A stretch of 64,000 nt of DNA. Source: Psococerastis gibbosa (taxonomy: Eukaryota; Arthropoda; Insecta; Psocodea; Psocidae). Made by a program: the position numbers and the translations under genes. Below the pieces are notes generated by a model. It ran no database searches. It was not told where the DNA came from and saw only the letters and a program-made list of their open reading frames with translations. The first letter of the stretch is position 1. Every line of letters starts with the position of its first letter. Positions 12,540-24,269 of the stretch are shown piece by piece. Where the stretch lies: NCBI GenBank assembly GCA_963971405.1, contig OZ020492.1:19250204-19314203 (forward strand), in the 5' to 3' direction.

Positions 12540-14229
12540 TATAAAAACTCTTCTACATTTTTTCCTTCTATATCCCTCTTTTCGCACCTCCACGGGTAGA
12601 ACAGTAACACTTGTTCACGGTAGTAGTTGGACGGATCTTGCACAAATTTATACCGTCTTTATCGCAGGATTTTCGGTTTACTTCTCATTCCCATTTCTTC
12701 ATTCAAGGGTTCTTCCAAATTCTCGTCGTCGTTGATTTTGTCGTATGCAGGTTTCTTGCTATAAAACATTGTGGCGTAATCAGCAAAACAAATTTGCTCA
12801 AATTAGTTGATTTCGGCCTTTTTTCATATTTTTCAAAAATATTTTCTGCGAAAATGTCAGTGTCATCTGGAGCCATTTCATCGAATTGGGCTTGTCGTTT
12901 CAGCATTCTTGTTTTTTCCCCCCGAAATTGAAATTGGAAGGGAGAGACAATGATAAGCAGCCTCTTGAGCAGACATAAAATTGCCATTTATGAAAATATT
13001 CCCCAAAGTTTTGAATTTCTCTCTGACACTAGTAAACCCACTATTAGCGTCAGTGGCAGCATCACGCAATAATTTTGACATCCCTGCCTCAATTTTACAT
13101 ACATACTTAGCAATGTAATTTGCCAGCCCGTATTCACCCAACACATATTAAAAATCAGTATTCGCTTCAAAAAGGCTCAAAATCGTGGGATTGTAAGAAT
13201 TTATTGCCACTTCCGATGATTTCCGCTTTAAAAACACTTTAGCTCTGGTAATAGAATATCTAATGGCGGTTAAATATTGATAATGTATCAAATTTAGTTG
13301 GTCCAAAAGGTTTACATATGTAACCGTGGTCTCTTTAAAATAAATAAATAAATAAATGGGCTTTGATTTCATCTGTGATCAATTCTTTTGGCAATGGCTC
13401 CAAAAGCGACATTTTTCCTTATTAATTTTACTTTTATAACATGTGTGACTGTGCTTGTGTCGAATATAATTTATACAAGGAATATTGGGGTCATTTTTGC
13501 ATATTATAAATTTGTCAATAAATATGTATATAATAATAATATTGTGGGGCATTCCGGAACCAAATAAACGTGTGAACATGGGATGAGCCACGGGCCGTGT
13601 CTCTCATAGGACTCCAAAAATGGATAATCAGCCAAAATACCATTTTTATCCTTCAAAAATTTCATAAATTCGGAAACTCTATTAGCGAAAAATCTTTAAT
13701 TAGAAGCGTCCATTCGAAATCGGTCAAATTCAGCGTGTCTTTTAGAGAAATGACCTGCCCCTTATTTTTTGATAAATGCTGAATGAGTTCAAACCAGTTG
13801 GCTTCAGCTTGTGATAGTGTCAGAAAAAAAGTGGGCTTTCCGAATGTTCGAATCATGGCCATGAGATTTCGCTTTTTGTCTTCCCAGAATACTGGACTAC
13901 CTCTAACTTGTTTATGAAACCTAAAACCGTCATCGTGGTCAATAAGTGAATTTAAATAGGATTTGTTCTGAACTTGTCCAACGTTTATGGCCCCCTTTTG
14001 ATACTTTTTCCGCAAACAGATATTTATATTACTTAGTGTTGACAGTTCCAACTTTTTCTTGGCCAGACTTATAAACTCCGGTAACTGTGAACGTGCTTTT
14101 AAATCTCAAGCAAGCGGCATCGAAGGGGCACTTATCATTTAACTGGGCTAAAAGTTTTTCCCTGTAATAATAAACATCGCTCCGTCGCATCTGACGCTTA
14201 TTACTCCCATCAAGAAGCCTATCTTTCAT

Positions 14230-15110
14230 TTTTTGGGTTGTGTCAGAAATTCGTTTTTGTGCCTTTTTCGTTTTATCACAAACTCTCTCAATTTCGCGAT
14301 ATTCTATGTCTGATTTTCGTTTTTGTCCTATTTTCGTTTTATCAGAAAATCTCTTAATTTCGCGATATTTAGAGTTTGATTTTAATTTTTGTGCTTTCTT
14401 CGTTCTATCAGACAATTTCTCATTTTCGCGATATTCTGAGTCTGATTTTCGCTTTTGTGTTATTTTCATTTTATCACATAATTTCTCAATTTCGCGATAT
14501 TCCGTGTCTGATTTCCGTTTTTGTGTTTTTATTTTATTTTATCAAACAATTTCTCAATTTAGCGATATTCTGGGTCTGATTTCCGTTTTTGTGCTATTTT
14601 CGTTCTAACAGACGATTTCTCAGCTTCGCGGTATTCTGGGTCTGATTTCCGTTTTAGTGTTTTCTTCATTTTATCCGACAATTTCTCAATTTCGCGATAT
14701 TCTGGGTCTGATTTGCGTTTTTGTGCTATTTTCGTTCTAACAGACAATTTCTCAGTTTCGCGGTATTCTAGGCCTGATTTCCGTTTTAGTGTTTTCTTCA
14801 TTTTATCAGACAATTTCGCTATTTCGCGATATTCTGGGTCTGATTTCCGTTTTTGTGCTATTTTCGTTCTAATAGACAATTTCTCAGTTTCGCGGCATTC
14901 TGGGTCTGATTTCCGTTTTAGTGTTTTCTTCATTTTATCCGACAATTTCTCAATTTCACGATATTGTGGATCTGATTTCCGTTTTTGTGCTATTTTCGTT
15001 CTAATAGACAATTTCTCACTTTCGCGATATTGTGAGTCGGATTTCCGTTTTTGTTTTTTTTTTCATTTTATCAGACAGTTTCTTAATTTTGCGATATTCT
15101 GGGTCAGATA
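14230..15110 (-). repeat. Tandem 63-base (21-aa) repeats in the Helitron linker
   Basis: About 14 monomers of about 63 bases encode variants of QKRKSDPEYREIEKLSDK. From about 14560 to 15010 they alternate in two flavours, making a 126-base higher-order unit (KMKKTLKRKS then RTKIAQKRKS). The protein would be a highly charged helix, likely a coiled coil. Similar KR-rich repeats are common in arthropod Helitron proteins. Confidence 0.85.
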
Positions 15111-16115
15111 TTCGTTTTTGTGCTTTATTAGATTTATCAGACTTTTTTCCAATTCCCAAAATTCCGGATCATTTATACGTTTTTCAAATTTATTTATTTT
15201 ATCTTTTACCTTTTCTTTTTGCCTATATTCCTGGTCGATTTTTCGTTTGCCCGCCATGCGCTCCTTATGTGTATTTTTCTTAGTATTTATTTTCCATGAA
15301 GGTGAGTGTCTATTACATTGTGAAATAGACCCTGGGGTTAAATTATCTCTATCTCTATCTACGGTCATTTGTACGGTAGGCGATGCATTATCATGTATCT
15401 GAACAATTTCAACAGGCGTTATTGTAAATAGGGCCAACCGAATTTCATCTGTGCCTCCCAAAAGAAGAGATGTAAATTGTTGGAAATGTTCTAAAGTTGC
15501 GAAACACCCGGCATTGGCAGTTCCGCTCGAGTTCGTTGTCCCATCACAACTCCGACTGTCTGGATCGAATAACCAAAAGTCTGACCCGTCTTTTACAAGC
15601 GCAATGGACTGGCCGTTGCAAGTAATAACTCCCCGCAAGAATCCATCGCGAAAGAAATTAGAAAGATTTGTCTCGAAATCAGTGAAGAACCCTTGATAAT
15701 TTCCCAATGGGTAGGACAGGTCAAAATCTATCCCCGACACGGAGAATCGCGTTTCTACTTCATCTATAGTGAGCCAAACAGGTTTATTGCTTATTTTTGA
15801 AAGAGAAGAAATATGAACATTGTTGCCGTGCATTAGAATTAATTTTATAGTGTCCTTATTCCAGAATGTGACAGGTTTATACGCTGAAAATGCACAGGCA
15901 ACAACGGAATCGGTAGTGCACTGGCTATTTCGGTACTCTCCAAAGGTGGCAGCGTTTTGACTAATTTCTCCGCTAATTATCCTGTTATACGATGTATCTA
16001 TTGAGTGACAGGTGTATGACTGTGTTGAAGGTCTGGAAACACCGGATTTAAAATTATTTGACAGAAGGCGGTTTTTATGAGGTCCACCTCCTTCCAGTGC
16101 AAAGATAGGTTCCAT
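15063..16115 (-). CDS. N-terminal 350 codons of the Helitron protein, C76-like protease fold
   Basis: This is the longest intact frame of the Helitron. It starts MEPIFALEGGGPHKNRLLSN. Around residue 66 it has NSQCTTDSVVA, matching the nucleophile block of the C76 cysteine-protease/deubiquitinase family, and around 181-188 it has WLFDPDSR, where the family normally shows Asp-x-His. Here the His position is Asp (residue 186), so the protease is predicted to be inactive. The segment after residue 280 is Lys/Arg/Glu-rich and leads into the repeat linker. The frame ends at a stop created by a shift near a poly-T run at 15053-15063. Confidence 0.7.
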   Translation of the reverse strand: MEPIFALEGGGPHKNRLLSNNFKSGVSRPSTQSYTCHSIDTSYNRIISGEISQNAATFGEYRNSQCTTDSVVACAFSAYKPVTFWNKDTIKLILMHGNNVHISSLSKISNKPVWLTIDEVETRFSVSGIDFDLSYPLGNYQGFFTDFETNLSNFFRDGFLRGVITCNGQSIALVKDGSDFWLFDPDSRSCDGTTNSSGTANAGCFATLEHFQQFTSLLLGGTDEIRLALFTITPVEIVQIHDNASPTVQMTVDRDRDNLTPGSISQCNRHSPSWKINTKKNTHKERMAGKRKIDQEYRQKEKVKDKINKFEKRINDPEFWELEKSLINLIKHKNEYLTQNIAKLRNCLIK

Positions 16116-16439
16116 TACAAATTATTTATTTATATCTATCTGAAAAATAAGCCTAGATATCAATGGGTTTACAATTATAAATGTTGCATTTTTTTGTAGC
16201 ATAACCCACGCATATCTAAATTGACAATTGTGTGTGCTATGTAGCCTAAATCTAGCCTTACTCGTTTAGATCACAGCTTAGAGAAAACAATAGGCAGCTA
16301 ATTATAAACCTAGCCTATTAATATCAATTTACTAAATTAAGAAAATAAACTAATATCTTATCTGAACCGATAGAAGATAGCGCAGTATGGAAGTCTCAAT
16401 CGCAGTCGCAATGCCATTTTTTTTTTTTTTTTATAAATT
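16116..16439. other. AT-rich stretch upstream of the Helitron ORF
   Basis: No ORF or repeat is recognised, apart from a poly-T run at about 16417-16433. The Helitron 5' terminus (TC) should lie here, but one dinucleotide is not enough to place it. Confidence 0.4.
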
Positions 16440-17230
16440 GGGGTACAGGTGTTACCTGTGTGAACTTAAGCCTATTGGCCTATTGTGCCCCCTACAACAA
16501 AGTATCTACATCACTTCTACATCACTTTCTCGAGGCCTATCTCCCTCACGAGAGCCAGGATCTTGAGGGGATTCAGAAGTGGTAGGTCTTTTACATGTAA
16601 CTGCAAGCTTTCCGAGCATGCTGATCTTCTTCGTGCGATTGCATCGCATCGCATCGCAGGTCCTCCGCACCTTCATTGCAGAATCTGCAAGACTATAGTT
16701 GTCTCCCTAAGAGACTCCAGATATTTAACCCCAGGACCAAAGACGCCAAGGCCTGTTCTTGGTTTGGTACTTCCTAGCCTAGAGCCATCAGTAAACCACA
16801 TGATTGTGTGACTATTGAGAATTCCTGCTGATTCGCAGCATTCTTTCATTGTCCCTAATATAGTTTCGAATTCCCTCCTAAAACAGTATTTTGGATGGAT
16901 TCTATCGCTTGGCATATCCAGGCAGTGGTCAGACGTAGTCAGAGAGGCTGAGTCTCTCTTAATTGCCCTTCCACTCCTAGTAATGCCATTTCTGCTGAAG
17001 TTTCCACTGCAACATGGAGGGGTGGGAAGTCCAGTACTATCTCCATTGCTGCAGTGGGACAGGATTTCATAGCCCCTGTAAAGCATCATGTTAGAGAATA
17101 CGGGCTTCTGAATGTAGCCATAGTTTGGATTATTCAGAGAAAAATTCTCATGTGGTTTGATTTTGCCATGTCCATGAAGCCATGACCAATGGTATGGTTA
17201 CAGCAGGAAAAGACAGGCGGGCCGCAATGC
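16440..17230 (-). pseudogene. LINE 3' fragment: RNase H and degenerate zinc knuckle
   Basis: The minus strand from 17089 encodes 138 residues with IMWFTDGSRLGSTKPRTGLG, the start of a retroelement RNase H domain (catalytic Asp in TDGS). Just past its stop, another frame reads CRFCNEGAED, the beginning of the Cys/His knuckle found at the C-terminus of Jockey/R1-group LINE proteins. GATGC units repeated near 16640-16660 disrupt that knuckle. RT and endonuclease are absent, so this is a dead fragment. Confidence 0.7.
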
Positions 17231-18207
17231 CATAGAATCATACTCAAGAACATTCAGGAGACAAGTGACAGAGTATAAGAACTAAATTTACTGACTAATC
17301 CGGAAAGATGCAACAGTCAAACGCAACGGTTTGCGCTGCCAGACAAAAACAGACATGTCAGGGATTGCCTTACCACCCCATTGCTCCACCGAGATTAAGA
17401 CTTCCGAGTTACGACTGCGTGCGTGACTTTATATTAGGCTGCTACCCCACAGGCTGCAGTGTCATCGGGACGATTGCCAAAGCAAAAAAGGCCATTTATA
17501 AGCAAGATAGGCTCATGCGCCTAACAATATTTTAAGAACTAGGAACTAGTAAGAAACACTAGAACGCACCAATAGGCTGCCGTAATCGGCTGTTAATATG
17601 TTAGTCTCATTATTTAGTTACTGTATAGTTGAATATTTTATATATTTGTTTAAATTTTTTTGAATCTTTTGGGTGGTGGTGACTAAGTATTATTTGGACT
17701 ATTTTGATTTGTTGTACAATAATATAGCTATACTCCCCTAGCTGGTGGAGTAAGAAATAACCAACTCCCTACCTAAGGAAAATAATGGATTTTGATGGAG
17801 TTGTTTCCGCATGAGTTTTGGCCATTGACAATCTCCCACTATGTCAACCTACACCGGCTTAGTGGACAAGCTAGGAAAATATTACCATTGACACAATGTA
17901 AGTAGCAGGCATAGGCATGATAAAATAAATAAATAAATAAATAAATAAACGTTTATTTGCAAACAGATAATGTCCAATATTATGCAAATTATGATTTCAC
18001 GATGTTCGGGTACGAGTCTTTCGTTGAGGAAAACCATACTCTTAGTACCATACCCTACCGATACCATAAGAAATAGGCATGCTCAGTATTAAAATGCACC
18101 TATAAATAGCCCTATTATGAGAATTAAAGAACCGTGTCTTTTCTTAATGTAATTATAATATAATTATATATCTATTGAATATTAGGTACAGTACTGGTAC
18201 AATAGTA
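17231..18207. other. Non-coding stretch
   Basis: No recognisable gene. A TAAA microsatellite at about 17921-17948 is followed by TTTATTTGCAAACAGATAATG, which resembles a LINE 3' end seen again near 32070, so a minus-strand LINE tail may lie here. Confidence 0.4.
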
Positions 18208-18458
18208 GTCAGAATGGCGTAGAGGTAACGACTCGGACTATCATCCAGAAGGTGACTGGTTCGAGTCCCACCCGAATGCCAAAATTTTCTAGTGGTACAA
18301 TTATTTATCTTCTGACTACCATGCTTCGGAGGGCATGTAAAGCCGGCGGTCCCGGCAGTCTTCCCTGACTGTCGTTAGGTTAAACAGGAGGCTGTTGATG
18401 CAACCTGAAAACTCCTGTACCACGGGTAGTACCACCCCGACACGAATTTACTTTACTT
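18208..18458 (+). mobile_element. tRNA-derived SINE family I, copy 1
   Basis: The head carries an A box (TGGCGTAGAGG) and a perfect B box (GGTTCGAGTCC), the internal pol III promoter of a tRNA. The middle has ATGCTTCGGAGGGCATGTAA followed by AGCCGGCGGTCCCGG, and the 3' end is TTTACTTTACTTTA. A perfect target duplication, TACAATAGTA, flanks it at 18198-18207 and 18459-18468. It is almost identical to copy 2 at 39567-39822 (I count one clear substitution), so the family moved recently. Confidence 0.9.
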
Positions 18459-18959
18459 TACAATAGTAATCTTTTAATGTCAGCAGGAACATGCATTGAA
18501 TGAAAGTGAAACCTGCATTATGATACCGTATCTAATTAGACACCTAGAAACTACAAAGATAGTAGTACTAAGCTGTCAGAAAGGACGCAAGGACGCAGCC
18601 TTGAGATATCACTTTCTGATACAAAGCAGCTAGTAGGACTTTCTGTTAATGTGTCGCGATATACATGCAGTTAAGGCCGATATGGCAATTGCTTAATTGC
18701 ATGCAGACGTCCCTTCTTATGCTCAATTCAATGGATACCGCGAATTAGGATATCCACCACCAATAGGGGCGTCATTGGGGGGGGGGGGGGGTCACTTGCT
18801 CCCTCATGTGATTTGATAAGAAGACGACAATCACAATCACTTGCAAGAAAATTGTTCGCATCAATTACGTTAATTTTTTTTTAACCCCACTTGAAACTTT
18901 TTTTGAAAGTAAAACCCCTTCAAAACACTGAACTGATCGATGGGACGAATCTATAGTCT

Positions 18960-19672
18960 TGAACGGGCAGCCGAATGTTGTACAACACAGTAATAATGGC
19001 AGGGTATGCAATGTATTGGGCTATGAATTATCCATAATTTCTTCAAAAAACTAATTTTTAACGAACATAAAAATTTTACTTTGGAAAGGAACCTGTTCCG
19101 TTTTGTTACTCTATTTAACACTTAAAATATGCCTGAAGTAAGAAAGCATCGAACAATCGGTCCCGTAGAAAAATTAGTTTTCAGTCATTTTTCATGAAAA
19201 TTGAGTTTTTTTATTTTTTTGTCCCCAAAACCATACTATCAAGAGGCAAGCGACCCACCGCGTTTTGTTAACATTAATAACGATTGTAATATATGTGAAT
19301 TTAAAAGAAATCGTTGGAGCCCTTTTTGAGAAATAATTTTTTTAGACGTTTTTTTGGAGTTTTTTGAAAATAAAACCCCCCAAAATTGAGTTAACCCAAA
19401 TAAAAAAAAATTGTTCCGAGGTATGATTTTTGTGAACCTACAAGCCGAATTTCATCAAAATCGACTGAGTAGTTTGCCCGGAAATAGACGCACAGACAGA
19501 CAGACATACAGACATACAGACAGACAGAGCGACAGACAGACATTTCGTAAAAACCACTTTTTTGGGTTCCTGGGACCTCAAAACGTGTAAATCCGTTGAA
19601 ATCTCGGAATCGAAAATTTCGACCATCACAAAGCTTACCTTATTCTATGTATAAATTGGAAAGCAAAAATAA
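18960..19672 (-). repeat. Interspersed repeat R1, long copy
   Basis: Inverted relative to the copies at 29740 and 33890. It contains the diagnostic CAGACAGACAGA block with CATTTCGTAAAAACCACTTT (about 19494-19561), AAAACGTGTAAATCCGTTGA (about 19578) and the terminal ATAAATTGGAAAGC. The far end with the poly-G tract is missing or diverged. Confidence 0.7.
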
Positions 19673-19682
19673 ATATAAATCC

Positions 19683-19826
19683 CTCTCTTCCACTCAACTA
19701 GGAAGACCCGGGACCACCTGCTTTACACGCCCTCCGAAACAAGACCAGTAAATGCAGGACGAGTGGGAACCAACAATCTTTCGGGTGAAAGTAGAGTACG
19801 TAACACTACTCCATATGTCATGATAT
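19683..19826 (-). mobile_element. tRNA-derived SINE family II, degraded copy
   Basis: The minus strand shows the tRNA-like head and the core GAGGGCGTGTAAAGCAGGTGG, but the 3' end with the TTATT tail is cut off after GTGGAAGAGAGGG. It is more diverged than the neighbouring copy at 19870-20086. Confidence 0.7.
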
Positions 19827-19869
19827 ATTACTGCATTTCATTTTCCAGTCTAGTTAGGCTTTGTTTAAT

Positions 19870-20086
19870 AAATAAATAATGACTTTTTGTTCTATTACTA
19901 AGCCAACCTGGCGGAGTTAGGGCGTAGAGCCCTCTCTTACACTCAACTAGGAAGCCCGGGACCGACTGATTTACATGCCCTCCGAAGCATGATCAGAAAA
20001 TGTAGCAAGTGTGGGACTCGAACCAACAACCCTTCGGGTGAAAGTCAGAGTCCATACCACTACTCTACATATCCCGACGCGACTGT
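19870..20086 (-). mobile_element. tRNA-derived SINE family II, nearly complete copy
   Basis: On the minus strand: AGAGTAGTGG (A-box region), GGTTCGAGTCC (B box), the core TGCTTCGGAGGGCATGTAAA, the phrase GTGTAAGAGAGGGCTCTACG and a TTATTTATTTATT tail. The same order occurs in the copies at 24270, 37100, 42148 and 52022. Confidence 0.85.
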
Positions 20087-20239
20087 TTAATAAATTCAAA
20101 TTTTGCTTCCAGGGACCATGAAAAATGACTAAAAAATAAACTTTCTGTGGAACCTTTCTATTGATGATTTCTCATATAACAACTCATTATCTATAACTAC
20201 TAATTGATTAATTGGAAAGCACGTTCGAGAAAACTCGGA

Positions 20240-20870
20240 CCGGTTCTTCATACAACGCGTAAGCCCCGAAAGGGCGAAGCGTAATGATTAATAAAATAAT
20301 AAATAAAACATTCAGTTTTATACGTATCCTATTGCATGTGACTATGAAAGGTGTTTTTGGACCCATTATGTTACTGAGTTAGCCGTTGATGAAATAGATA
20401 TGTACTGTTTCAAATTTAAAAAAAAAATAAATAAATAATAAAAACTTAAATACACATGCGTAATATTAATATATGCATGGCCGTTCACACCAGCAGCGCT
20501 ATCGAGGAATTACAATTTCTTCATCTCTTTGGGTTGAGTAATTCTCCGCTCGTTGATATGGGGTAACAGTGATGGCAATGGATTTTGTCAGTAGCTGACA
20601 GTTCTTCTGTTCAGACAAAGTTACTTTATTTATTTCAGTTCTCGTTGCTGCCTTTGAGTATAACAGTAGTTTGACTATTTTACTTATTTTACTATTTTAC
20701 GATAATACCGTAGTCACGAAATTTCCAATAGTAGTCCTGTAATTGCCCATAATGAAGAATGCAGTTAATACCTCATCAAATCACTTTTATGAACGTTCAA
20801 AATTTCGTTATGTAATATTTGAGAATAATGTACCAAAGTCAATTACAATACTTCAATAATCATTTTTCTT
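20240..20870. other. AT-rich non-coding stretch
   Basis: It begins with an isolated R1 terminal block (GGAAAGCACGTTCGAGAAAA, about 20216-20235). Beyond it I see no gene, RNA or repeat boundary up to the zinc-finger fragment. Confidence 0.4.
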
Positions 20871-20875
20871 TTCAG

Positions 20876-21030
20876 TGTGGAGAGAAGACGTGTACAATAA
20901 GCTCGAGGTCTTACAATCAACGAACTACTTTGAGGATTCACATGAGAGACCACACTGGTGAAAAGCGTTTCCCATGTAAGAACTGTTCGAAAGCCTTCAA
21001 TTTCAGCTCCGACCTAATAGTAGGAGATCC
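20876..21030 (+). pseudogene. C2H2 zinc-finger exon fragment
   Basis: A good acceptor (TTTTCTTTTCAG) precedes TGTGGAGAGAAG. The frame then encodes one odd finger, CGEKTCTISSRSY to LRIHMRDH, with 15 rather than 12 residues between the second Cys and the first His. The canonical linker HTGEKRFPCKNCSKAF and the start of a second finger follow, but no His pair comes after it. GTAGGA after the last finger-like residues could be a donor. No other zinc-finger exons are nearby, so it is probably a stranded or dead exon of a DNA-binding protein. Confidence 0.6.
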
Positions 21031-21146
21031 GAAGCAAGATCAACCTTCACCGATCTGGTTATTGGATGAAAATGGTTTTATAAGCAATTTATTAGGCTAA
21101 AGACCATAAAAGTAATGGGCTGCCTGGAAAAATCCTGGCCAGGCTA

Positions 21147-22828
21147 CAATGGCGGCGCTAGAAATTTTATGGCGGGAGGGCCATGGGGGGCATGACTTCT
21201 ATCTGGGGGGGGCCAATGAAAAAGCAAAACATATTTCATTGAGAGTAGGATTGGCGTTTTCCAAAATTTCTGGGGACTTTAGGACTCCAAGACTTTGATT
21301 AATATTACTCATTCACTTCTGAAGTCTGCCTAGCAAATTATATGACTTTATTATTGTTTAAAATTTTTTTTTTTAATGTGTATAAGATACATTATACACT
21401 ATACTAGCCTATTCAAGTTCAGTAAAACAAAAAATTAAAAAATTAACTTTTTTCGAAATTTTAAAAATTAAAACAAAATCGTTTTTAATTTCCTGGAAGT
21501 TCTGACACGCTCAGCAACCCAGTCGTCTCATTCTCTATAATGCAGGAAGGCCAAATTGCTGAACCAGTTCTGAATATGGTGGTACCAGGCGCAGAGAAAG
21601 GCGATTATAGTACCGGTATTTGTTTAATCCCCTGGTATTAAAAATGTAAACAAGATAATTTTATAATGGAAAGTGCTATTCAAAATTTGTTTGTTTAAAG
21701 TTATAATCCTAGGGTATTTATTTAACCCCGGTATTATAATCGCCTCGATCAGGCTGCTGGAGGTTTCCCCCGGGGGAAAAATTGATAAATAATAAATGCA
21801 GTATCTTATAATTTGGGCCTATTTATCAGTTTTTTTTTCTCCGTGGGAGGCCCCCGGGCCCCCCATCCCCAGGGTATAACATGCGCAAACCATCACTAAT
21901 CTATAATATGAAAATGAATCGCAAAAGTGTTGGTAAGCGCATAACTCAACAAAAACTGGACCATTGGACAATTCTTTTTTTTCAAATATTCATTATAGTT
22001 CAACGATGGTTTTTACGGCGAAAAAAAATTCGAATAATTGCCGGAAAACCCCTAAAAACAGCCCTTCTCTTTTTCCCATACAAACGTTTTCTATTTATGT
22101 ATTTAATAAATTAGTGAGGGTTTGCGCATGTTATACCCTGGAGAAGGGGGGCCCGGGGGTCTCCCACGGAGAAAAAAAAAACTGATAAATAGGCCCAAAT
22201 TAGTGAGGTTTTACGAATATTGTACTCTGGAGCAAGGAGGCCCCGGGGGTTTCCCCCGGAGAAAAAAAATGAGAAATGGGCCCAAATTAGTAAGTCTTTA
22301 CGGATTTTGCAAGCAGTACCTACAGTTGCGATTTTACCGACGATTAAACATGCCACTCAGGGGGACCTCGGGGTCTCCCCCGGAGAAAAAGTTTGAAAAA
22401 ATAGGTCTGAAGTATTGGGGTTTTAAGCATTTTGAGTAATTTATTTTTGTGAAAGTAATTAGTCAATATGTTGATTTTTTTCATGACACATTTCATTGTA
22501 AATAAGCATACGGTACCAAGAATTAATTTCCCTTTCGTTATTGTGGATACTATGCCTTTCGCCCCCATATCGTCTTTGTCACCAGAAATTCTGGGGGGTG
22601 TTACGGGAGCCCCTGGGAGGGGCTTTCCCCCAGGATCCCCTATGCACGTCAATGGGGAGTAGGCATACCGTAATGGAAGTAAGTAACTTGTTACCAGTTG
22701 CGTCGGACGTTTTTGAATTACAATAATTTTTTAATCTAACGAAATGTCAAATATCTCAAAAGTGGGGGGGCCGGAGAAACTGTTGGGGGGGCCAGGCCCC
22801 CCCGGGCACCCCCGTAGCGCCGCCACTG
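21147..22828 (+). mobile_element. Non-autonomous hAT-type element, 1.7 kb
   Basis: The ends are CAATGGCGGCGCTA and TAGCGCCGCCACTG, inverted copies with two mismatches. They are flanked by eight-base duplications CCAGGCTA (21139-21146) and GCAGGCTA (22829-22836), 7 of 8 matching. CAGTGGCGG-type ends with 8-base duplications are the hAT signature. Inside are several GC-rich palindromic blocks (CCCGGGGGTCTCCCCCGG-like) and an inverted pair near 21813-22200. No transposase frame was seen. A further end of the same family (CAGTGGCGGCGCTAGAAATT) is at about 23885. Confidence 0.85.
21813..22200. repeat. Large inverted repeat inside the hAT element
   Basis: 21813-21893 and 22118-22200 are inverted copies of about 80 bases (phrases ATTTGGGCCTATTTATCAG and GGTATAACATGCGCAAACC and their complements) around a spacer of about 225 bases. 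Further direct copies of the GC-rich block follow at about 22201-22275 and 22350-22400. Confidence 0.8.
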
Positions 22829-23529
22829 GCAGGCTACCATTAATTCTAAAATCACTTTTTTGTCGAATTTTCACCGATGTGTTTATCGAAAAAATTTTAC
22901 ACTAGCCATAAGTACTAAGTCTATAGAGTATAAAAACGTAGGGTTGCCTATATTTTTCTTGGTCATACATAGGGTTGCCAAGGTTTAAACAGGTAATAAA
23001 AATATAGGTATCTTCACCTACTTGTTTATTGGATGAATTAAACCTAGAAATAAGCGCCGTTTTATTGCGAATACGATGATGTAAGGTTGCCTGCAGAAAT
23101 CCTGGCCAGAATGAGGGTTGCCGAATTTAAAAAAAAATAAAATGTCTGTATATGACAAAGAGATCCGAGAATAGGTCTCGTGCGATAGAAAAGACGCAGT
23201 TTTCTAGCTGCTGGTGGCTCAATTCCTGGAAGTGATATTTATTAATTACTGTACATACTAGTTATACCAGGAACCAACAACCTAGTGTGGGAACCAGCAA
23301 CCTAACCTTCGCAAGGATGGGGGGCTGCTGTAGTAAATGTAGTTTTTAGATTTACATTATATACAATACATATTATATTAAGACACTCACCGATTTACAT
23401 TATATTGTACACTCGAGCACTGGGACAAAGAACGGCATGGACTGCAGGGTTGGTCGGGTCTCACGTCTAAAGAACCTCTGAGAGCCCTGAGAGCTCTGAG
23501 AGTCCCGCACTTTCTGTAACTAGTCATAT

Positions 23530-23698
23530 GGTGCCCATTCCATTGACCGATTTCTATAAAAAGAAAAATTCTAATTTCCGTCAATGTCATTTGCATTCTG
23601 CAATGCGAGGTCAGTGGAAACGCTACCTAAGTCTTGAATGTCTGCTACCACGTCACCGTTGTTGGAAATAGCCCTAGCCGGTCAATGGAATGGGCGCC
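23530..23698. mobile_element. Harbinger-like MITE, internally deleted
   Basis: The ends GGTGCCCATTCCATTGACCG and CGGTCAATGGAATGGGCGCC are inverted copies flanked by TAT on both sides (23527-23529 and 23699-23701). The inside matches only the right half of the nested element at 25449-25832, so the left half was deleted. Confidence 0.75.
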
Positions 23699-24269
23699 TA
23701 TTTATAACCTCGCCTGGCTACGTCACATGAACAGGCTTTCACGGACTGTACCGAAGGCTAGCTGCTAATTCAGCACTTTTCTAGCACAGACCATAGAAAG
23801 CAATTCATTGACAGCTATACATAGGGTTGCCAACCGTACTCTTCTTCATGTATGTGTACTCAATAAACGGAAAGTCATTTAGACAGTGGCGGCGCTAGAA
23901 ATTTTAAGGTTGGTGGGTTGGTTAGAGTACGCAAAAATACTCTTTTCTGAAACATGTAAGAAGCAAAATATTTGTTTATGATTTATATAAATTTAATTAG
24001 AAATGAGCTATTTATTTACATTAATTTAGATTTGCAGTGTGAAGAGGCTTTTAGTAGCTTTCAAAAAAATAAGAATTCTGCGAAAACCTCAAAATAATAT
24101 TGTTTTAAATAGGTAGAAAATAATTCGTAATTTGAACCCTCCTAATTTACAATACAATGTTAAAGTGTATTTTCGGCGTGATTTTGACTCATTTAACAGT
24201 AAAAAAATAATATTCTAAGTAGCGTACTAATTTTTTAAATGATGTACTCTTTATTTTCCTTCACAAAAG

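Larger units (their letters stand above)
12540..16115 (-). pseudogene. Decayed Helitron: C76-like domain, repeat linker, Rep domain
   Basis: Read from 16115 downward, the pieces of one Helitron protein follow each other in changing frames. They are a C76-like protease domain (16115-15063), a charged repeat linker (about 15110-14230), a Helitron-like N domain with RGSPVFWEDKKRNLMAMIR and GKPTFFLTLS (about 13960-13770), a degraded HUH region with HKHSHTC and CRF (about 13590-13380), FLKRKSSEVAINSYNP (about 13230), the two-tyrosine motif NYIAKYVCK (about 13115-13090) and a tail with NYYREQVLLFYPWR (about 12640-12570). Rep nicks and ligates one strand in rolling-circle transposition. Frameshifts lie in poly-T runs near 15053-15063 and 14525-14545, the HUH histidines look lost, and no helicase follows. 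Confidence 0.82.

Noticed and set aside
14240-15402. Long Phe/Ser-rich plus-strand frames with repeats
   Set aside because: They are the complement of the Helitron linker repeats; the minus-strand reading fits the known Helitron composition and is continuous with Rep.
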